A stretch of DNA of 34,030 bases from Bacteroidales bacterium (lineage in GTDB: Bacteria; Bacteroidota; Bacteroidia; Bacteroidales; JAADGE01): NCBI GenBank assembly GCA_021108035.1, contig JAIORQ010000114.1, positions 1 to 34,030 of the forward strand, read 5' to 3'. The notes beneath the pieces were generated by a model, which ran no database searches, was not told the origin of the DNA, and saw only the letters and a program-made list of their open reading frames with translations. The position numbers were made by a program, and so were the translations under genes. Within the stretch, counting starts at the first letter, position 1. The number at the start of each line of letters is the position of its first letter. Below, piece by piece: positions 14,805 through 25,178 of this stretch.

Positions 14805-17800
14805 TTACTCAATCAAAACAGCATCACCGCTCTCAATGTCGATTATTACCTTTTTATATTTAGTTTCAACTACTTTACCGGTTTTATATTTCACTTTAAC
14901 TATATCATTTCTTCCAATTTTTTTACCTACTCTAATGGGTTCTGTTTTTTGTTTGCCCTGTCCTTGACCTTGACCGGAAGCCTCTCTCGAATATTCTTCT
15001 TTTTCAGTGTCATACTTGCTTACATCCAATTTTTGAACTCTTCCTTGTTGTATTTCACCTGCGTTTTGTGAATGTAGTTTAGCTTTCAATAATGCATTAA
15101 CAACAGTTTTGTTGTTAATGTCAAGCATACTTTTAAATAATTCATAAGACTCAAACTTATAAATCAACAAAGGGTCTTTTTGTTCATAGGATGCATTTTG
15201 AACAGATTGTTTTAAGTCATCCATTTCACGAAGATTCTCTTTCCATGATGCATCAATTGTTGATAAAACAATTTGCTTCTCAAATTCTATTGCTACTTGC
15301 TTTCCTTTAGTTTCGTATGCTTTTTCAAGATTTACAATGATATGATAAATATTGATACCGTCTGTAATGGGAACATCAATATTTTTATATTGACCTGACA
15401 TTGTTTCATATACATTTTTTATCACAGGATATGCCTGATCCACAATAGATTGTTTCCTTCGTTTAAAATCTTCAACAACGATATCAAAAACAAGATCCGT
15501 AATCTTTTGAGGTTTCAATTCTTTAAATTCTTCTTCTGAAACAGGAGACTCAACAACTAAATTTCTTAAGAGTTCCAGTTTGAAGTCTTCATAATCAAAA
15601 CCGTAATTGTCATGTACAACACTGGTGCAAGTATCATAAAGCATATTTGCCAAATCAACACTTAAACGATCGCCGTATAAAGCATGTTTTCTTAATTTAT
15701 AAATAACTTCTCTTTGAGCATTCATCACATCATCATATTCAAGAAGACGTTTACGAATACCAAAGTTATTTTCTTCAACTTTCTTTTGAGCTCTTTCAAT
15801 TGATTTGGATATCATTGAATGTTGAATTACTTCTCCGTCTTTTAATCCCATACGATCCATAAGACCGGATATTTTGTCAGACCCGAACATTCTCATCAAA
15901 TCATCTTCGAGGGAGACAAAGAATTGAGAAGAACCCGGATCGCCTTGACGACCGGAACGACCTCTTAACTGTCTGTCAACGCGACGAGAATCATGTCTTT
16001 CTGTAGCAACAATAGCTAATCCTCCGGCTTCTTTTACTTCTTTTGTCAGCTTAATATCTGTACCCCGACCGGCCATGTTCGTAGCAATTGTAACAATTCC
16101 TGCTTGTCCTGCTTTTGCCACAATATCGGCTTCTCTTTGATGCAATTTTGCATTTAGAACATTATGTTCAATTTTTCTGATCTTCAACATTCGGCTTAAT
16201 AATTCAGAAATTTCAACAGATGTTGTACCTACCAGAACAGGTCTTCCTGCTTTAACGAGATCATTAACTTCAAATATTACAGCATTATATTTTTCTCGCT
16301 TTGTTTTATATACAAAATCTTGTCTGTCATCACGAACGATTGGTACATTTGTGGGGATAACAGTAACATCTAATTCGTAAATATCCCAAAATTCTTTTGC
16401 TTCAGTTTCAGCAGTACCGGTCATACCTGCAAGTTTATGGTACATTCTGAAATAATTCTGCAAAGTTATTGTTGCATAGGTTTGTGTAGATGCTTCAACC
16501 TTAACATTTTCTTTTGCTTCAATTGCTTGATGTAAACCGTCGGAATATCTTCTTCCCTCCATAATACGGCCTGTTTGTTCATCTACTATTTTTACTTGAT
16601 TGTCAATCAGAACATATTCAACATCTTTCTCAAACATTGCATAGGCTTTCAGTAATTGGTTAATAGCATGAACTCTGACAGTTTTTACAGAATAATCTGT
16701 AAGTAATTTATCTTTCTCTAAAAGTATTTCTTTTTCACTTTTTCCTGAATTTTCTAAATCGGCAATTATGGAACCTATATCAGGAAGTACAAAAAAATCT
16801 TTTTCATCAACTTCAGCAGAAATCAAATCTATACCTTTATCAGTTAATTCAATAGAATTATTTTTTTCTTCAATTACAAAGTATAACTCTTCAGTTATTT
16901 CGGGCATTCTTTTTGCATTTTCGGCGAGATAAATATTTTCCGTTTTATACACTAATGTTTTCATGCCCTCTTCACTCAAGAACTTAATTATGGCTGTATT
17001 TTTCGGCAGCCCTTTATGAGCTCTTAATAAATATATTGCGCCTTGTTCACGTTCTTTTTTGTCTTCTGATTTAAGCAAGCGTTTTGCATCTGTTAACAGT
17101 TTTGTAACAAGTTGCCGTTGAACTTTGTGTAGTTGAACAACTTTCGTTTTTAATTCTTTGAAAAGTTCTTCATCTTTTGATTGTCCGCCTCTTGATACGG
17201 CGCCTGAAATAATTAACGGTGTTCTTGCATCATCAACCAAAACTGAATCAACTTCATCGACTATTACATAATTATGTCTTCTTTGTACCAAATCATTCGG
17301 ACTCAGAGCCATGTTGTCTCTCAAATAATCAAAACCGAATTCGTTATTTGTACCAAAAGTAATATCTGCCTTGTAAGCACTTCTTCTTGCTTCTGAATTT
17401 GGTTGATGTTTATCAATACAGTCAACACTTAATCCGTGGAATTGGTATAAAGTTCCCATCCATTCCGCATCACGTTTTGCGAGATAGTCGTTAACGGTAA
17501 CCATGTGTACACCTCTGCCTGTCAGGGCATTAAGGAATACTGGCAAAGTGGCTACCAGTGTTTTTCCTTCACCTGTTGCCATCTCTGCAATTTGCCCTTG
17601 ATGCAATATAATACCACCAATTAATTGAACATCGTAATGGATCATATCCCAAGTAATTTGGGTTCCTCCGGCTAACCATTTATTGCTGTATATTGCTTTT
17701 TTTCCCTTAATTGTAATATCCTCTCTGTGAGGTGCAAGTTCTTGGTCAAAATCATTTGCTGTAACTTCCAATGTTTCATTTTCAAAGAATCTTCTTGCCG

Positions 17801-18158
17801 TATCTTTAATAATTGCAAATGCTTGAGGAATAAGTTCATTTAACTTATCTTCAATTTTTTTATCAATGGTTTCTTCAAGTTTATCAATTCTTTTATACAC
17901 ATCTTCTCTTTCGAGCATATCAAACTTATCAGCTTCTATATCAGCTTTCAAAGAATCAATTTCATCTTTTTCTGTCTTAAAAAAATCATTGATTTCTTTT
18001 TTCAGGTTTTGAGTTTTTTCTCTTAACTGATCATTTGATATATCAGCAAACTTTGCATATTCTTCATTTATCTTTTCTACTGCAGGTAAAAGCTTTTTTA
18101 TATCTTTTTCGGATTTATTTCCGAGAAATGTTCCGAGTATTTTGTCTAATATTGCCAT
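14805..18158 (-). CDS. secA: Preprotein translocase ATPase SecA
   Basis: The motor that pushes unfolded preproteins through SecYEG at the inner membrane. Walker A is ATGEGKT (194-200), Walker B the [17 protein letters not shown] region; the [40 protein letters not shown] and GRGTDIKL blocks are all present. At 1117 residues it is about 200 longer than E. coli SecA. The extra sequence lies mainly in nucleotide-binding domain 1 (around 325-430) and is typical of this phylum. The C-terminal zinc motif CPCGSGKK is absent: [14 protein letters not shown] follows the GRND where it normally begins. Some Bacteroidota SecA proteins are known to end this way. The stop is convergent with the NAD-kinase-like gene. 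Confidence 0.97.
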   Translation of the reverse strand: MAILDKILGTFLGNKSEKDIKKLLPAVEKINEEYAKFADISNDQLREKTQNLKKEINDFFKTEKDEIDSLKADIEADKFDMLEREDVYKRIDKLEETIDKKIEDKLNELIPQAFAIIKDTARRFFENETLEVTANDFDQELAPHREDITIKGKKAIYSNKWLAGGTQITWDMIHYDVQLIGGIILHQGQIAEMATGEGKTLVATLPVFLNALTGRGVHMVTVNDYLAKRDAEWMGTLYQFHGLSVDCIDKHQPNSEARRSAYKADITFGTNNEFGFDYLRDNMALSPNDLVQRRHNYVIVDEVDSVLVDDARTPLIISGAVSRGGQSKDEELFKELKTKVVQLHKVQRQLVTKLLTDAKRLLKSEDKKEREQGAIYLLRAHKGLPKNTAIIKFLSEEGMKTLVYKTENIYLAENAKRMPEITEELYFVIEEKNNSIELTDKGIDLISAEVDEKDFFVLPDIGSIIADLENSGKSEKEILLEKDKLLTDYSVKTVRVHAINQLLKAYAMFEKDVEYVLIDNQVKIVDEQTGRIMEGRRYSDGLHQAIEAKENVKVEASTQTYATITLQNYFRMYHKLAGMTGTAETEAKEFWDIYELDVTVIPTNVPIVRDDRQDFVYKTKREKYNAVIFEVNDLVKAGRPVLVGTTSVEISELLSRMLKIRKIEHNVLNAKLHQREADIVAKAGQAGIVTIATNMAGRGTDIKLTKEVKEAGGLAIVATERHDSRRVDRQLRGRSGRQGDPGSSQFFVSLEDDLMRMFGSDKISGLMDRMGLKDGEVIQHSMISKSIERAQKKVEENNFGIRKRLLEYDDVMNAQREVIYKLRKHALYGDRLSVDLANMLYDTCTSVVHDNYGFDYEDFKLELLRNLVVESPVSEEEFKELKPQKITDLVFDIVVEDFKRRKQSIVDQAYPVIKNVYETMSGQYKNIDVPITDGINIYHIIVNLEKAYETKGKQVAIEFEKQIVLSTIDASWKENLREMDDLKQSVQNASYEQKDPLLIYKFESYELFKSMLDINNKTVVNALLKAKLHSQNAGEIQQGRVQKLDVSKYDTEKEEYSREASGQGQGQGKQKTEPIRVGKKIGRNDIVKVKYKTGKVVETKYKKVIIDIESGDAVLIE

Positions 18159-18162
18159 GTTT

Positions 18163-18417
18163 CTATTTTAATAATTCTTCTACTTCAATTTTTAAATCTG
18201 TTAGATGATTAATTACTATTCCCCAAATTATTGCATTGTTTACGGCATCATAAGCATGTGTTATTCTGTTTCGACCGGCAATAATTTGATGCGAATATTT
18301 TATTTCGAGTTCAGGTATTTCTTTTTATCATTCATAAATGGGAACTTTGTCAAGTAACATTACTTTTATATTATTCCATGATAAAGATCCTTTTAATAAA
18401 TTTACTTTTTGTAATTC
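18163..18417 (-). pseudogene. HepT-like (DUF86) toxin relic
   Basis: Between secA and pepT the minus strand reads EIPELEIKYSHQIIAGRNRI, then THAYDAVNNAIIWGIVINHL and a Leu/Glu-rich end with a stop at 18163-18165. This is the C-terminal part of HepT proteins; their RX4-6H RNase motif is represented by Arg-Asn-Arg-Ile-Thr-His. Two consecutive stops (18325-18330) precede it in frame. Upstream of them, to 18417, is an open stretch ending LLDKVPIYE that I cannot assign. There is no start codon or complete partner nucleotidyltransferase. It is best read as a decayed HepT/MntA module. The 3' end lies 4 bp from the secA start. Confidence 0.7.
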
Positions 18418-18430
18418 TGTTTCTATGTTT

Positions 18431-19657
18431 TTATTTATCATGCACAATTTTTGCAATATTTACAATAACTTCTGCTGCTTTTTCCATTGATTTTATCGGA
18501 ATATATTCATATTTTCCGTGGAAGTTATGTCCACCTGTAAAAATATTAGGACAAGGTAAGCCCATGTATGATAAACGAGATCCATCGGTTCCGCCTCTAA
18601 TTGGTTTTATAATTGGTTTTATATCAGCATTAATCATTGCTTGCTTTGCTGTTTCAATAATATGCATAACGGGTTCAATTTTTTCACGCATATTATAATA
18701 ACTGTCCTTAATCTCAATTGTTATCAATTCTTTATGATGAGATTTGTTCAAAAGATCTGCAACATGATTTGCATGTTCTTTCATTTCTTCGAATTTCTTT
18801 TTATCATGGTCTCTGATAATGTATGACATCTTTGTTTCGTCAATTTTTCCTTTTATATCAGTTAAATGATAAAAGCCCTCATATCCTTCAGTATGTTCCG
18901 GACGTTTAATATTTGGAAACATAGCATGAAATTCATGTGCCACATTGATTGAATTAATCATTTGGTTCTTTGCAGTTCCGGGATGAACATTTCTGCCTTT
19001 GACCGTAACATTCAAACTTGCTGCATTGAAGTTTTCGTATTCTAATTCCCCGATTTCACCACCGTCAATTGTATAAGCAAAATCAGCATTAAAATAATTA
19101 AGATCAAAATGATCGGCTCCTTTTCCGATTTCTTCATCAGGTGTAAATGCTGTTTTAATTTCTCCGTGTTTTATTTCAGGATTTTTAATCAGGTATTCTA
19201 ATGCTGTAATAATTGCTGTTATACCTGCTTTATCATCAGCACCGAGTAATGTTTTTCCGTCAGTTGTAATCAAATCTTGTCCGATATATTTTTTAAGTTC
19301 CGGAAAATCAACAGGGGATAACACAACTTCATCTTCTTCATTTAAAATAATATCTTTTCCGTTATAATTCTCAATTATTTGAGGATTAACATTTTCTGCA
19401 GTTGTATCCGGTGATGTATCCAAATGAGCAATAAATCCGATTGTCGGAACTTCTTTATCGGTATTTGCCGGCAAAGTAGCATATAAATAACATTTATCTG
19501 TCAGTTTTATGTTTTTTAATTCTAATTGTTCAAGTTCGGTTTGCAATACTTTGGCAAGTTCAAATTGTTTAACTGTACTTGGTATAGTATTAGATTCCGG
19601 ATTTGATTGAGTATCAAATTTTATATATTTTAAGAATTTATTCTTTACTTGTTTCAT
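18431..19657 (-). CDS. pepT: Peptidase T (tripeptide aminopeptidase)
   Basis: A cytoplasmic zinc M20B peptidase releasing the N-terminal residue from tripeptides. Zinc-site motifs are GFIAHLDTSPDT, LLGADDKAGITAI and FTPDEEIGKGADHFDL; GGEIGELEYENFNAA, RNVHPGTAKNQM and IKPIRGGTDGSRLSYMGLPC are also family blocks. ATG 19657 gives MKQVKNKFLKYIKFDTQSN, the normal opening, and about 408 residues; a longer frame reaches 19693. The chosen start overlaps the end of clpC by 20 bp, so the two are translationally coupled or at least co-transcribed. Confidence 0.94.
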   Translation of the reverse strand: MKQVKNKFLKYIKFDTQSNPESNTIPSTVKQFELAKVLQTELEQLELKNIKLTDKCYLYATLPANTDKEVPTIGFIAHLDTSPDTTAENVNPQIIENYNGKDIILNEEDEVVLSPVDFPELKKYIGQDLITTDGKTLLGADDKAGITAIITALEYLIKNPEIKHGEIKTAFTPDEEIGKGADHFDLNYFNADFAYTIDGGEIGELEYENFNAASLNVTVKGRNVHPGTAKNQMINSINVAHEFHAMFPNIKRPEHTEGYEGFYHLTDIKGKIDETKMSYIIRDHDKKKFEEMKEHANHVADLLNKSHHKELITIEIKDSYYNMREKIEPVMHIIETAKQAMINADIKPIIKPIRGGTDGSRLSYMGLPCPNIFTGGHNFHGKYEYIPIKSMEKAAEVIVNIAKIVHDK

Positions 19658-22196
19658 TATTATTTTCTTCATTTTTATTATTGATAATATCAATTTTAAT
19701 TTTTTCTTTTTTCTTGTCTATTCCTACTTTTATTTCATCACCTTCTGTAATAGAAGCTTCAATAATTACTTCTGCCATTTCATTTTCTAAGTATTTTTGA
19801 ATTGCTCTTTTTAAAGGACGTGCACCATATTTGATATCCAGACCTTTACCGGCAATAAACTCTTTTGCTTCGGGAGTGATGTTAAGTGTATATCCCAAAT
19901 CACTTACTCTTTTATAGAGACCTTTAAGTTCAATGTCAATAATTTCAAATATATGCTCTTTCTTTAATGTATTGAATAAAACAACATCATCAATTCTGTT
20001 TAAAAATTCAGGAGCAAAAGTTCTTTTTAAAGCCTTTGTAATGACACTCTTACTGTGTTCTTCATCATCTACATTTCCGCCGAAACCTATGTCTTTACCA
20101 AAGTCTGCTAATTTTCTTGCTCCTACGTTTGATGTCATTATAACAACCGTATTTTTAAAATCAACTCTTCTTCCCAAACTGTCTGTTAATTGACCGTCAT
20201 CAAAAACTTGCAATAGTATATGAAAAACATCAGGGTGTGCTTTTTCAATTTCGTCTAATAATATTACTGAATATGGTTTTCGCCTAATTTTTTCAGTTAA
20301 TTGTCCGCCTTCTTCATGCCCGACATATCCCGGAGGTGCTCCTATCAATCTGGAAACACTGAATTTCTCCATATATTCGCTCATATCAACACGAACTAAT
20401 GCTTCTTCTGTATCAAACAAAAATTCAGATAATTTTTTTGCGAGATGTGTTTTTCCGACTCCGGTAGGTCCTAAGAAAATAAATGAACCTATGGGTTTTC
20501 CGGGGTCTTTCAATCCTGCTCGGTTTCTTTGAATTGCTTTTACTATTTTCTCTACTGCTTCATCTTGCCCGATTACTTTTTCTTTTAATTTAGATTTCAT
20601 TTCGAGTAATCGAACACTTTCTGCTTTTGCAATTCTTGTTGCCGGTATTCCGGTCATCATTGCAACTACTTTTTCAATATCCGGTTGATCTACAGTTTCT
20701 TTGTTTTCAGATAAATTTTCAGACCATAAATCTTTTGCTTTTTCAAGCTCATTCAATAAAATTCTTTCATTGTCTCTGATAGATGCAGCTTTTTCAAATT
20801 CTTGATTGTTAATAGCTGTTTGCTTATTCTTAATTAGTTCTTCGATTTTGTTTTCAATACCTGAAATATCTTCAGGAACTTTTAAATTCATAATGTGAAC
20901 ACGAGAACCTGCTTCATCAAGAGCATCAATTGCCTTATCCGGAAGATGTCTGTCACTGATATATCTGTCAGTAAGTTTAACGCATGAGTCTAAAGCATTA
21001 CTTGTGTATGTTACATTATGATGATCTTCATACTTGTCTTTAATATTCTCAAGAATTTCTCTTGTTTCCTCACTTGTTGTAGGGTTAACCATTATTTTCT
21101 GAAAACGCCTTTCCAAAGCTCCGTCTTTTTCAATATGTTGACGATATTCGTTTAAAGTTGTTGCACCGATAGTTTGAATCTCACCGCGAGCCAATGCAGG
21201 TTTAAGCATATTTGAAGCATCTAAAGAACCGCTTGCTCCGCCGGCTCCTATAATCGTATGAATCTCATCAATAAACAATATTACATTAGGATTATCTTGA
21301 AGTTCGTTTAAAATTGATTTCATTCTTTCTTCAAATTGTCCTCTGTATTTTGTTCCGGCAACTACTGATGCCATATCAAGATTAACAATTCGTTTGTTAA
21401 AAAGAACTCTTGATACATTATTTTCAGTTATTTTAATTGCTAATCCTTCAACGATAGCAGATTTTCCTACACCCGGTTCACCAATTAAAACCGGATTGTT
21501 TTTCTTCCTTCTGCTGAGAATTTGAACCAAACGTTCAATTTCATCTTGTCTTCCGACAATTGGGTCTAATTTATCTTCCAATGCAGCTTTTGTAAGGTCA
21601 AATCCAAAATTGTCCAGTACAGGAGTATCACTATCTGTTCTTTTTTTTGTTTTTCTTCCTCTGTCTTCAAAAACTTCATCATCATCAAAATCTCCATCAT
21701 CATAATCTTCATCGTCTTCAATCGGATCATCCGGTCCTCCGGCTTCATTAATGAATGTACTGATTAAAATATCTTTTAATTTATCATAACTTAAATCACC
21801 ATCATTGAAGATTTGAAATATAATACCGTTTTGTTCTTTTTCCTCTTTTAAGATAGCCAATACTAAATGATCCGGTGTTGCAATTTTTTCTTTAAAATCA
21901 CGTGCTTCAAAATAAACAATCTTTAAGACTCTGGCAGAGGATTTAAGTAATGGTAATTCATCGGGATGCCTGTCACTTAAAGCATCATTATCTTTTATTT
22001 TACTTTCAATTGATTTTTTAACAATATTCAAGTCAATACCAAAATCTACTAATATTTGAAGTACATTAGAAGAACCTTCTCTTAATATTCCGAGAAATAA
22101 ATGTTCATTACTGATATAATCGTTACCGAGCCTTACAGCTTCTTCTCTGCTGAAGGATAATACTTTATTTAATTGTTTTGAATATTTATTATTCAT
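19638..22196 (-). CDS. clpC: ATP-dependent Clp protease ATP-binding subunit ClpC
   Basis: An AAA+ unfoldase that feeds substrates to ClpP. The N-domain has the double Clp repeat (residues 1-150). A very acidic linker, DDPIEDDEDYDDGDF (near 155-170), leads to the first AAA module with GEPGVGKS and GTKYRGQFEERMK. A UVR-type coiled segment (around 415-450, FEKAASIRDNERILL) marks it as ClpC rather than ClpB or ClpA. The second AAA module has FLGPTGVGKTHLAKKL, GAPPGYVGHEEGGQLTE and a C-terminal D2-small domain. The 852-residue length is usual. It has its own promoter element at 22231-22238 and is followed by overlapping pepT. Confidence 0.96.
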   Translation of the reverse strand: MNNKYSKQLNKVLSFSREEAVRLGNDYISNEHLFLGILREGSSNVLQILVDFGIDLNIVKKSIESKIKDNDALSDRHPDELPLLKSSARVLKIVYFEARDFKEKIATPDHLVLAILKEEKEQNGIIFQIFNDGDLSYDKLKDILISTFINEAGGPDDPIEDDEDYDDGDFDDDEVFEDRGRKTKKRTDSDTPVLDNFGFDLTKAALEDKLDPIVGRQDEIERLVQILSRRKKNNPVLIGEPGVGKSAIVEGLAIKITENNVSRVLFNKRIVNLDMASVVAGTKYRGQFEERMKSILNELQDNPNVILFIDEIHTIIGAGGASGSLDASNMLKPALARGEIQTIGATTLNEYRQHIEKDGALERRFQKIMVNPTTSEETREILENIKDKYEDHHNVTYTSNALDSCVKLTDRYISDRHLPDKAIDALDEAGSRVHIMNLKVPEDISGIENKIEELIKNKQTAINNQEFEKAASIRDNERILLNELEKAKDLWSENLSENKETVDQPDIEKVVAMMTGIPATRIAKAESVRLLEMKSKLKEKVIGQDEAVEKIVKAIQRNRAGLKDPGKPIGSFIFLGPTGVGKTHLAKKLSEFLFDTEEALVRVDMSEYMEKFSVSRLIGAPPGYVGHEEGGQLTEKIRRKPYSVILLDEIEKAHPDVFHILLQVFDDGQLTDSLGRRVDFKNTVVIMTSNVGARKLADFGKDIGFGGNVDDEEHSKSVITKALKRTFAPEFLNRIDDVVLFNTLKKEHIFEIIDIELKGLYKRVSDLGYTLNITPEAKEFIAGKGLDIKYGARPLKRAIQKYLENEMAEVIIEASITEGDEIKVGIDKKKEKIKIDIINNKNEENNNETSKE

Positions 22197-22230
22197 AGTT
22201 ACAGTTAATTTTTCTTTTTTTTCTAACCTA

Positions 22231-22238
22231 CAAAGTTA
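22231..22238 (-). promoter_or_regulatory. -7 element of the clpC promoter
   Basis: On the minus strand this reads TAACTTTG, fitting TAnnTTTG, 34 bp before the clpC ATG. No CtsR-type operator is evident. Confidence 0.5.
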
Positions 22239-22275
22239 TAAAAAACATTTATACTTAATTGTTTTTAACAATAAT

Positions 22276-22303
22276 TAAGCGATTACCGAGAGATAATCGC
22301 TTA
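22276..22303 (-). terminator. Perfect 10-bp hairpin after the DUF5606 gene
   Basis: TAAGCGATTA (22276-22285) and TAATCGCTTA (22294-22303) pair without mismatch around an 8-nt loop, 32 bp after the DUF5606 stop and before the clpC promoter. It should end the upstream transcript, although the U-tract is broken. Confidence 0.65.
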
Positions 22304-22335
22304 ACTTCTTACAATTTTTCAGTAAAATATACTAA

Positions 22336-22809
22336 TTATTTATTATCCTTTTCTTCATTTGAATCACTGTTTACTTCCGGCTTTTCGTCAGTCTCTTTCT
22401 CAATTTTTTCAGAAGATTTGTCTTCATCAAATTCTAAAATATTATTTTCTGCCAGAATGTTATACCACTTTATAACCTTTTTAATATCAGAAATATATAC
22501 TCTGTCTTTGTCGTATTCAGGCAAAACTTCTTCAAAGTATTTTTTTAGTTCAGAAGTACCGGATTTATCACTAATTGTAACTTTACCGCCTTCTTTATCA
22601 AATATCTTTTTTAATACATCTTCCAATTTAATATCTTCATCTGTTGTGAATATTGATATATCATTTAAGGTGCTTATTTGATCAGAAGCAAACGCACTTG
22701 ACCTTTTACTGTCTAAAACTGATTCCACAACAATACCTGTTTTCGATTGAGCTATATGCTTGTATAACCCGGGTTTTCCTGTTATTGCTAATATTTTACT
22801 TAAATCCAT
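22336..22809 (-). CDS. DUF5606 family protein
   Basis: A small protein restricted largely to Bacteroidota, function unknown. The opening MDLSKILAITGKPGLYKHIA, then VVESVLDSKRSSAFASDQIS and LNDISIFTTDEDIKLEDVLK, match the DUF5606 pattern. The last 35 residues are a charged Glu/Ser/Asp tail without structure. No signal peptide or membrane segment is present. It has its own promoter element at 22826-22833, in the 27-bp gap after coaE, and a perfect hairpin after its stop, so it is probably monocistronic or a minor read-through product of coaE. Confidence 0.85.
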   Translation of the reverse strand: MDLSKILAITGKPGLYKHIAQSKTGIVVESVLDSKRSSAFASDQISTLNDISIFTTDEDIKLEDVLKKIFDKEGGKVTISDKSGTSELKKYFEEVLPEYDKDRVYISDIKKVIKWYNILAENNILEFDEDKSSEKIEKETDEKPEVNSDSNEEKDNK

Positions 22810-22825
22810 AGTTAAAAAATTTGTG

Positions 22826-22833
22826 CAAAATTA
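22826..22833 (-). promoter_or_regulatory. -7 element before the DUF5606 gene
   Basis: The minus strand reads TAATTTTG followed by C, a good TAnnTTTG match, 17 bp before the ATG. Confidence 0.5.
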
Positions 22834-22836
22834 AAC

Positions 22837-23457
22837 CTAATTTTTTATATCGGAAATTTTTGGCTGAATATTATTTAGGTTCTTTCTTAAATTTTCATAA
22901 ATATTTAGTATTTGAGGAAGTACTAATTGTATATTATCATTATTAATAATAAAATCTGAACGGTCAGTTTTCTCATTATCACTAATTTGATTTGACAATA
23001 TTGCTTGAATATCTTCCTTTTTTAAATTGTCTCTTGCAATAATACGATTAATTCTGATATTTTCAGGTGCAATTACAGTTATTATAAAATTTACATCTTT
23101 ATATGTACCACTCTCGAAGAGAATGGCAGTTTCTTTAATAACAAATTCAGAGTTTTGCTTTTCTGTCCACTTATTGAAATGCAATTTAACCGCGGGATGT
23201 ACTGTAGTGTTTACAAAATTTAAATTATTATTGTCATTGAATATTAATTTTGCCAGCTTTTCTCTGTTAAGTTTTTTTTTATTGTAAATATCATCCCCAA
23301 ATTTATTTTTTAATTCGGTAATAATATTAACATCATTATTCATCAATAATTTTGATTCAATATCAGAATTGTAAACAGGAATGCCTAATGTATTAAATAT
23401 TTTACAGATAATTGTTTTGCCGCTTCCTATTCCGCCTGTTAAGCCAATGATTTTCAT
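22837..23457 (-). CDS. coaE: Dephospho-CoA kinase
   Basis: Phosphorylates the 3'-hydroxyl of dephospho-CoA, the last step of coenzyme A synthesis, in the cytoplasm. The P-loop GLTGGIGSGKTIICKIF is at residues 5-21; PVYNSDIESKLLM follows with the conserved Asp of the substrate site. HPAVKLHF and ETAILFESGTYKDVNF match family blocks, as does the lid region RINRIIARDNL. The 206-residue length is normal. It starts 8 bp after the upstream kinase gene and so is probably in one operon with it. Confidence 0.93.
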   Translation of the reverse strand: MKIIGLTGGIGSGKTIICKIFNTLGIPVYNSDIESKLLMNNDVNIITELKNKFGDDIYNKKKLNREKLAKLIFNDNNNLNFVNTTVHPAVKLHFNKWTEKQNSEFVIKETAILFESGTYKDVNFIITVIAPENIRINRIIARDNLKKEDIQAILSNQISDNEKTDRSDFIINNDNIQLVLPQILNIYENLRKNLNNIQPKISDIKN

Positions 23458-23465
23458 AGTATTTT

Positions 23466-25121
23466 TTAATAGTGAAAAGTACTTTCACCCAAGAATTCTC
23501 TGAGTATAGAAGTTGGGGGAATTTCTTCTTCTTTATTTATATCTTTAAAATAGGATAAAAATTTTAGTAATCGTTTTGATTCGGCATATTCGGTATGTTT
23601 TTGACAGATTGATTTTAAAAGAGGTTCTGCATATTTTTTTAATACAGAAAGTTCATATAAAAGAGCTGAATTAAACATTATGTCAGCCTCTTCTTGAAAA
23701 GGAAAAATATTTCTTTCCTCACCACGCCTCACACTATCCCATCTTTTTAAAGTTTCATATGCACTGTAACCTCTATATTTATTATCCCTGATTATTCTTC
23801 TTAAAAGTCTGTTGTCTGTGGTCGGGATTCTGTTATGTCCGTCAATACCGATTTGAGTTAGTGCTGATATATAGATTTTATACTTAAATTTTTTGTCAAT
23901 ATTCAAAGTTAATTTTGGATTCAGAGCATGGATTCCTTCGGCAATAATTATTGTTTCATCGTCTGCTTGCATAGTAGAACCGTCATAAAACCTTTCGCCT
24001 GTCTCAAAGTTGAATTTTGGAATATTAATTTCTTTTCCTTCTTTTAATTCATTGAAATTTTTTGTAAAAAGTTCAATATCTATTGCTTCCGGAGTTTCAA
24101 AATCATATTCTCCTGTTTCGTCCACCGGCGTATCATCACGGTTTACAAAATAATTATCTAAAGAAATTTGAATTGGTTTTAAATGGGCAACTTGTAATTG
24201 AACAGCCAACCTTTTAGAAAATGTTGTTTTACCGGATGAAGAAGGACCTGCAACTAATATTAATTTTATATTTTCTTTACTTTTAATTTTGTCGGCAATC
24301 TCTGCAATTTTTTTTTCATGCAGGGCTTCAGAGATTTTTATCAATTCTCCCTCATTATCGTCAATAATTTGTTCATTTAATCTTCCGACATTTGCTGTAT
24401 TTAAAACTTTTACCCAGTGTTTATGTTCTTCCAGAATATCAAACATTTTATCCTGTTTCAAAAAGGGTTCTAATTTATCAGGATTTTTGCTTTGCGGAAT
24501 TTTCAAAAGCATGCCGTCATATAGCGGAATAAGATCAAAATTAAAGAGATAAGCCGTTGAAGGAACTAAACATCCGTAAAAATAGTCAATCATATTATCA
24601 AGAGTATAAACAACAGTATATAAAGAAGGGCTTTGCTTAAACAGCTTTGCTTTTTCAGGAAAATTATTGGCTTCAAAAATTTCAATGGCTTCTGAATTCA
24701 GTATATCTTTTCTTTCAAAAGGAATATTTGAATCAATGATTTTTTGCATTTGTAGTTTTATTTCAGCTGTCAGTGAATCATTCTTTGAAAGATTTAATCC
24801 TTTTATTTCACAAAAATAACCTTTTGATACTGAATGTTCTATCATCAGATCCGCATCGGGCATAATATCCTTAACTGCTTTCATAAGTACAAAATATAAG
24901 GATCTGAAATACATTCTTACACCGTCTTTATTAGTAATATCAATAAACTTTATAATATGCGGTTTGTAAATTCTGTAAGATAATTCTTTAATTTCATTAT
25001 CAACTAATGCTCCGAGAATCGGATATTTTAAATTAATGCCTAAATTTTCTGCAATCTCATTTAATCTTGTACCGAATTCAAATTTTTTAATATGATTCGT
25101 GTTTTCACAAACTATTTTCAT
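23466..25121 (-). CDS. Nucleoside (uridine-type) kinase with N-terminal TGS/ThrRS-like domains
   Basis: A 551-residue protein of the uridine kinase/phosphoribulokinase group found in Bacteroidota and some Firmicutes. Residues 1-60 resemble a TGS domain (ILGALVDNEIKELSYRI). Residues 70-235 resemble the second additional domain of threonyl-tRNA synthetase (YFRSLYFVLMKAVKDIMPDA, then DLMIEHSVSKGYF). The kinase domain starts at about 285 with Walker A GPSSSGKTT (292-300), then ISLDNYFVNRDDTPVDETGE, YDFETPEAID and a LLRRIIRDNKYRGY lid. The phosphate acceptor is likely a nucleoside, but this is by family only. It is upstream of coaE with an 8-bp gap. Confidence 0.85.
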   Translation of the reverse strand: MKIVCENTNHIKKFEFGTRLNEIAENLGINLKYPILGALVDNEIKELSYRIYKPHIIKFIDITNKDGVRMYFRSLYFVLMKAVKDIMPDADLMIEHSVSKGYFCEIKGLNLSKNDSLTAEIKLQMQKIIDSNIPFERKDILNSEAIEIFEANNFPEKAKLFKQSPSLYTVVYTLDNMIDYFYGCLVPSTAYLFNFDLIPLYDGMLLKIPQSKNPDKLEPFLKQDKMFDILEEHKHWVKVLNTANVGRLNEQIIDDNEGELIKISEALHEKKIAEIADKIKSKENIKLILVAGPSSSGKTTFSKRLAVQLQVAHLKPIQISLDNYFVNRDDTPVDETGEYDFETPEAIDIELFTKNFNELKEGKEINIPKFNFETGERFYDGSTMQADDETIIIAEGIHALNPKLTLNIDKKFKYKIYISALTQIGIDGHNRIPTTDNRLLRRIIRDNKYRGYSAYETLKRWDSVRRGEERNIFPFQEEADIMFNSALLYELSVLKKYAEPLLKSICQKHTEYAESKRLLKFLSYFKDINKEEEIPPTSILREFLGESTFHY

Positions 25122-25178
25122 CTCTTTTTTTTATATAATTTCAACACAATTTTGCAATTTTCATGCTTTTAATAAAAA

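Noticed and set aside
14805-14940. Loss of the SecA zinc motif as a frameshift or damage
   Set aside because: The sequence after GRND is an orderly Lys/Val-rich end with a normal stop, and similar zinc-less SecA ends are known in Bacteroidota, so it looks natural.
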